Part shown: positions 59,011-64,000 of the stretch, one piece after another
Layout of the letters: each line of letters starts with the position of its first letter
How positions within the stretch are numbered: the stretch's first letter is position 1
Assembly (NCBI GenBank): GCA_037954235.1
Contig: JBBMOA010000004.1
Span: 3,857,001-3,921,000, forward strand
DNA length: 64,000 nucleotides
Source: Aulostomus chinensis
Lineage: Eukaryota > Chordata > Actinopteri > Syngnathiformes > Aulostomidae
Reading direction: 5' to 3'
The notes under the pieces: model-generated
What the model was told of the DNA's origin: nothing
Seen by the model: only the letters and a program-made list of their open reading frames with translations
Databases searched by the model: none
Translations under genes and position numbers: made by a program

Positions 59011-59438
59011 GTTCACCAAAGTCAGAAAAGATAAGAGTCGGGGTCATGTCACCTTTATTCTCCAATAAATTGTAGATTGAAATTTTTTTTAAGAGAATAG
59101 AAGTCTGGAGCAGAAGAGTATTCATGTTTTTTGCATTTTTTAATCCAAAATGCATGAATATTTACTGTAAATTTGAATAGAAAGTCACTTAATCACTCGA
59201 TTTCTGGGTTACAAGTGACGATGGTATCAACTCTCATCCACCTTGCAGCTACTGTAACTAGTCACGTGATGCCTTTAGTGAACACACCCCCAGTGTTTCG
59301 CCTTCATCTAATCAACGTGTTAATAATGTACTTGTTTTTTTGTATGATCCGAGACACTGGAAATGTTTTGTAACATAATGTATATTTATTTTTTATGGTT
59401 TTATGACACTGGAAAGAAAAACTGATTGTAACTGTAAA

Positions 59439-59444
59439 ATTAAA
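59439..59444 (+). terminator. celsr2: distal poly(A) signal ATTAAA
   Basis: The commonest variant hexamer, followed about 25-45 nt later by a GT-rich element (ctgtcctgtgctgcccgttg). A second ATTAAA lies at 59806-59811. Confidence 0.55.
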
Positions 59445-59504
59445 GATGACATGATGAATTTCTAACTGTCCTGTGCTGCCCGTTGTCTTTTAGAAGTGCA
59501 CACA

Positions 59505-59547
59505 AACGCACACACACACACACACTCACGCACACGCACACGCACAG
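59505..59547. repeat. (CA)n microsatellite, interrupted
   Basis: CA units with CTCACG and CG interruptions downstream of the distal poly(A) signal. Confidence 0.9.
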
Positions 59548-59849
59548 ACATCAGTGTTCCGAGGTGTACTTTTTGTTTTTTTTACATAATTTCAACATGT
59601 AAAAGCTTGGAAAAAAGCTGTTGTCAAATCACATGACAAGTTAGAAATTAATTTGAAATTGAATTATTTTTGTATATATAAGATATTAGAGAATGTATCA
59701 TTATTATTATTATTGTTGTTATAATTATGATGTCATGATTTTTAAGTAAGTGTTGTTGTTTTTTTGTTCATGGACAGGACAGCCCAAGAACTGGTACTGC
59801 AAAAGATTAAAGCACTTCAGGCTTGTTGCTTTGAAATAGGTTTTTATAA

Positions 59850-62800
59850 AAATGCACAAAATAACAAAAAGAATTTAAAGAGATGTGAGTATAAAACGTC
59901 AGTTCAGTGAGAAACATTGCATCTTGGGAGGTTTTCATGAGGCTTCCAGACTGGCAGCAGCTCTTTTCGAACAGATCATGATGCAGGTTGTCTATCCATG
60001 CCCTGGACTGGGATCTGTGTTATGCACATCTTGGGAATTCATTTAAGTTTTGTATAAACATCCTCTTGGACTCAAGGGCGAACTGTTTAGATTTGAGTGC
60101 TCACAGGTTACTCGTCTGTCTGTTCCTGTGGAAAGTCTCACTCAGCTTTTTACTGTTTTTGGTATTTAAATGGATCCTCCCTTCTTCTCCCTGGATAAAA
60201 ACCTGAAGAGGTTCCTCTACAAGATTTTATGAGCCTCAGGTGATCCTTATGTGACAAGGTTCTCTCTTCATAATCCGTGTTATTTACCTGAATCACATTT
60301 GTTAAAAAAAGGTAAACTCAAGTTAGAACTGGTTGGAGGGGGCAAAGAATGGCAAGGTTGTATATCATTTTACACAAAAGAAACATGGAGGAGCACAAAA
60401 GTTGAGAGTAGACTGGAGCGAATCCAACACAGCCTAGAGATGAGGAGAGAGGTGGACCCAGCAGAGCCACAATGTCCATACAAGGTCACGTACCAGCAGA
60501 GCTCTCCTGCTGCCTGATGGCACGGCAGAAACACCCGGGACCCAGCAGAAAGAAACAGTAGGAGTATCAAAGTGGGGGTGTGACCTGACGCTAATCCTGC
60601 TGAGGGTCTTTATCAGTCACCTCACTTGGACACTAAATGTAGTAGAGGACTGTGAGTAGTGTGCTTTTGGAAAAAAAAATTTTAATCTTCACTCTTAGTT
60701 TACAACCAGGGGTGTTTTTAGGTACTCGGGGGGCCTCAGACAAAAGCCCCCCCTCAGCCTCCACACTGAGCAGTCACCCAACCCCAGGCTGTAAGCACGG
60801 TGATCCCTTTCAGACCCACGCAGTCTCTCGATCGTTCCCCGTCGCACAGGACGTTTACAATTTCAAGAAAAGTCGAATTATTTTTAGTCCAATTAATGAA
60901 AATCACACTTTTGAACTCTTTCGTTCGATGGGAGTCATTCTGTTCAAATTTGGACCAGCGTACCCAGAGATGGCGAGCTAGCCGGGGATTCTGCACGCGC
61001 TCTGTAGGTTGGAAGGCTGAACACAGAAACAGCTCATTTCTGGGCAGTTGAGGAGAAACACAATTTTCTCTCAACTGGAGGGCTTCTTTATGTTATAAAA
61101 TAATCTTTAAAATTTAAGGTTGCTGTTTGCCAACACTTGCTAGCTTGTGACGCACATGGTGAACCGGCACAAAATCTGTTTACAACCAGCTGTGAGGGCG
61201 TGTACCGCCACCTACTGCTCTGGAGGTGAACGCGCTTCGGGGAATGAACGGCTTTGTTTCTGTATACTGATTGAATCCAGCATACTGCAATCGTACATGT
61301 ACAGTCACCAAAAGAAATGAAGCGTAATTCTCTACTGTCACTGCTAAGGAATCAGTCTTCCTTTTTGTGGTGTTGTTACTGTGGTCCTGAGGGGGAAAAC
61401 ACGACCCCATTTTTGATATACCTCTTCTTCTTCGCGTTATGTAACTTCATGACGCAAAAAAGGGAAATTACAATGTATCGAAAGAGCAAAGAACAAGATT
61501 TCAGTTAAAAAGAACATTTTAGAGCACATATTTACAGTTAAAGAGCATGAAGCTCAACGCTTACAAACCTTGTGCACTCCCGCAAAGTTTTTAAAATGTT
61601 TCGTCTTCTTAAATATTTTGCCCTGAAGAGGCATCACAATTTCAAAGTCTTGTGTTTCGCCAAGTACCACTGAGAAGAATCCAACCAACAGCAAAAGTGA
61701 GATATTTGTGAAAACGTCTCCATGTTCTTTCCTGCTGTGAGGAGAGTGACACGACCTGATCTGTGAATGTTTGGCTTCCTTCGATGTTTGGATTAGGAAG
61801 CAGTTAGCTTGGCAGCGGTGACGACACATTAGCCTTTGTATGAATTAAACAAACAAGATATAATGAGCTTATATTGGGCAGGCCCAGGCTAGCTGTTTGC
61901 CCATGTTTGCAGTCTTTATGCTAAGCTATGCTAACTAGCTGCTGGCAGTAATTTTAGATTTGATCTTCTTGCCTAGCAAGGCGCTTTTTTTTTTAAATTC
62001 ATCTTCTTGAATGTTTTACAACTATTACACAAGGAACATCAATTGACTCAAACTTCCTTCGGCCTCACATGGGTGTAAGTTCTTGCTACTTTGTCTCTAA
62101 TTGACTGTTCACGGTACTAAACTTGGACTGCATTATTTACATTTTTTCCACAGGTCAGCCTACTTTAAGCCCTGGCACTTAGCTCCGGCATTCCAAGGTA
62201 AGCCTGCTACGGCATACGCAGCCCCTCGCTTTAATGATGGTCTATGGGAATCTGTCTCCAGCATCAGAGCAGCAGAGACGAACCTCTAGGTGGATGAAAA
62301 AGAGGGGGAGACTTGAAGTGAGTCCATTTTTTCTGGGGAGATGTAAGTGATCCATGCGACCATGAAGTGAGAAATCCCGCCCTGTGTCTTAGTTTAGAGA
62401 TGAGATTAAGGCGCCATGTCAAGACAACAGTCCACCTCACAAACACACAAGGGCTCCTTCCAGCAGGCACTGCCAAGTAAATCATTGTGAGCAGGTTGAA
62501 TGAAAGGTTAGATGGAGGAGTCAAGTTTCACAAGCCTATTGGGACGTTAGTTGTTATGGCAACTGAAAACCAGTCCTCCCCCGTAGGTACAAAGATGGAT
62601 TAAGGAAGTGTGTAAAATTAGAAATATCTCCCCTTTACCTCACTTTCTCTCTGCAATTCAAACCAAGAGAAACCAGCTGAGTGTTCATGCGAAAGGAACC
62701 AGACAAAATATCCAGATATGATCGTATCCACATGTGTTTCACCCCCGACCGTGACCGTCATGGCAGCAACAATGGCAAACCAAGTACCATTTTGTCAGGG

Positions 62801-64000
62801 TTGGCATTTGGAACAAAACCTGCAACTTGAAACCCAAGGAGACGAGTACGACAGAGGTAACAAGTCTCGGACCTCCATCGGCGTGACCCTCTGCCCTCTC
62901 TTTTATCTCTGTTCCATCATAGTCAGCAAGACTAAATAATTCAGACTCACGCAGCTCCAGTTGGCATCCTCAGGTCTGCGGAGGCTGCTGCTGTAGCAGG
63001 GGAGGAGAGGATGGCTGCTGCAAGTGTGCCATCTACTGGTGGATACTGGTAGATCACATGTAGACTTCTGCTTGTGTCAGAGCTGTGGAAATGTGTATGA
63101 ACAGTTAAGCATCGAGTGCAAGTCTGCTTGTGCACTGCCCATTGGCTGAGGGGCCCTGGTCACTTATCTGTAATGTTTAATGTCATGAGCTGCTGTAATG
63201 TTGTAGTATTTGTGAGGTTGTATGTGGTTTGATGCTGCTTTTATATGTCATTAAATGTTATTTCAGGTCTTGGACACGAGACAAATTTCAGAATATTCTG
63301 ACAACGAAGGGAACGCAAATCGTGAAACCTACCTGACAGTTTCCCGCTTTGATGTGTGACTTTGATCTCAGTCGTTCTCCCTGTCATCTCACTTCTCATC
63401 ACCTCAAGCTGTACCCACCCATCAAACGCATCAAAACTATACAGAACCCTTTCTGTCACCTCAGACTGTCATTCTGATGGTTTATCTCTTTTAGACCCTT
63501 GGACCCCGGACCCTGGACTCCAAGGGGGACCAGCAATGCACCCCCTGAGTTTGAACATAAGAAAAATTGATGAGATAATCAGACGTACAGAATATGAATA
63601 TGAATAGAATAGAAATGTCAGAATGAAATTATATTTCTGCTGTCAACGTTTTTACGTCTCTATGAAGTAATAAGAATAAACAAAAAATCATTCGCCCCAA
63701 ATGGTTCGGTGGATGGAGGAAGAGGAAAAAAACATGAGCATCATCTCAAATGAAACATGGGTGATCCTTCATTAACATACCGATGTAACAAATTGCGCGT
63801 TTACACGTACATTTAGGTTTGGGATGTGGAAAGAAAGAAAAAAAACGTTCACATGAACTGACAGGTCTGGACTTAAAAGCGGGACTCACGCCTTTATTTC
63901 TTCCGGTGTGACGACCGGTTGAGATGTTGAGTCAGAAATGTTTGCTTTCAATCAACCATCTTATCCAAAAGAATTCTGCATCAGCAGCCCTGTCATCCAC
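59850..64000. other. downstream intergenic sequence, no gene recognised
   Basis: Frames here are short and none resembles a known protein. There is a T-run near 61988, an exon-like 44-nt segment at 62154-62197 and a 34-codon ORF with an acceptor-like site at 63255-63359. In mammals PSRC1, MYBPHL and SORT1 follow CELSR2, but I could not identify any of them here. Confidence 0.6.

Larger units (their letters stand above)
57788..59470 (+). other. celsr2 3' UTR, short and long forms
   Basis: The short form would end just after the AATAAA at 58463-58468. A longer form could run to just after the ATTAAA at 59439-59444, and it would include three TG/CA/GA arrays. The end positions are inferred from signals only. 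Confidence 0.6.

Noticed and set aside
62154..62197. 44-nt segment with good acceptor (ttttttccacag) and donor (gtaagc)
   Set aside because: No partner exons are recognisable and no protein similarity is seen; splice-like signals of this quality occur by chance in 4 kb.

Overview
The window is vertebrate, almost certainly teleost, genomic DNA. It is filled by the downstream part of one large plus-strand gene that reads as celsr2 (cadherin EGF LAG seven-pass G-type receptor 2, a Flamingo-type adhesion GPCR). A fish origin is suggested by CELSR exons that keep GT-AG introns but differ from mammalian copies, by very dense (CA)n/(TG)n arrays, and by dispersed repeats of types familiar from teleosts. 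No species is named because nothing in the sequence fixes one.

Layout. Positions 1-7377 are the end of the intron after the giant cadherin-repeat exon, which lies upstream of the window. Thirty-five coding exons then run from 7378 to 57787. Their splice phases all agree, and together they encode about 1,893 residues plus a stop. In order they give: a membrane-distal linker (7378-7733), three EGF repeats (8036-12623), laminin G domain 1 (12401-34612, split by a 14.9-kb intron), one EGF repeat, laminin G domain 2 (37702-38669), two EGF repeats, laminin-type EGF (40886-41342), the hormone-receptor domain (42716-44309), the GAIN domain ending in a GPS (44641-46586), seven transmembrane helices (46672-52849) and a long cytoplasmic tail (52921-57787). 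The 3' UTR follows, with a proximal poly(A) signal near 58463 and a distal one near 59439. From about 59850 to the end I recognise no gene.

The gene is called celsr2 rather than celsr1 or celsr3 mainly from the tail (the DSDSDSELS acidic/serine block, then KGILKNK..YPPPLT and RLREKL) and from the laminin G stretch PNIGRLGIPHGPSGEKVAVV. Some alternative segments look more like the other paralogues.

The most interesting material is alternative-processing potential. It includes an 81-nt, phase-0, fully formed candidate cassette exon deep in the 14.9-kb intron inside laminin G1; two in-frame donors 42 nt apart in the cytoplasmic tail; a 6-nt tandem donor; a NAGNAG acceptor; and a last intron whose retention would remove a C-terminal ETSI PDZ-type ligand. 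Long TG arrays sit directly beside the acceptor of the TM6 exon and beside a weak donor in laminin G1. The introns also hold five copies of one tRNA-type SINE family, each with recognisable target-site duplications, a candidate solo LTR, an ~80-bp degenerate minisatellite and a perfect 24-bp hairpin.
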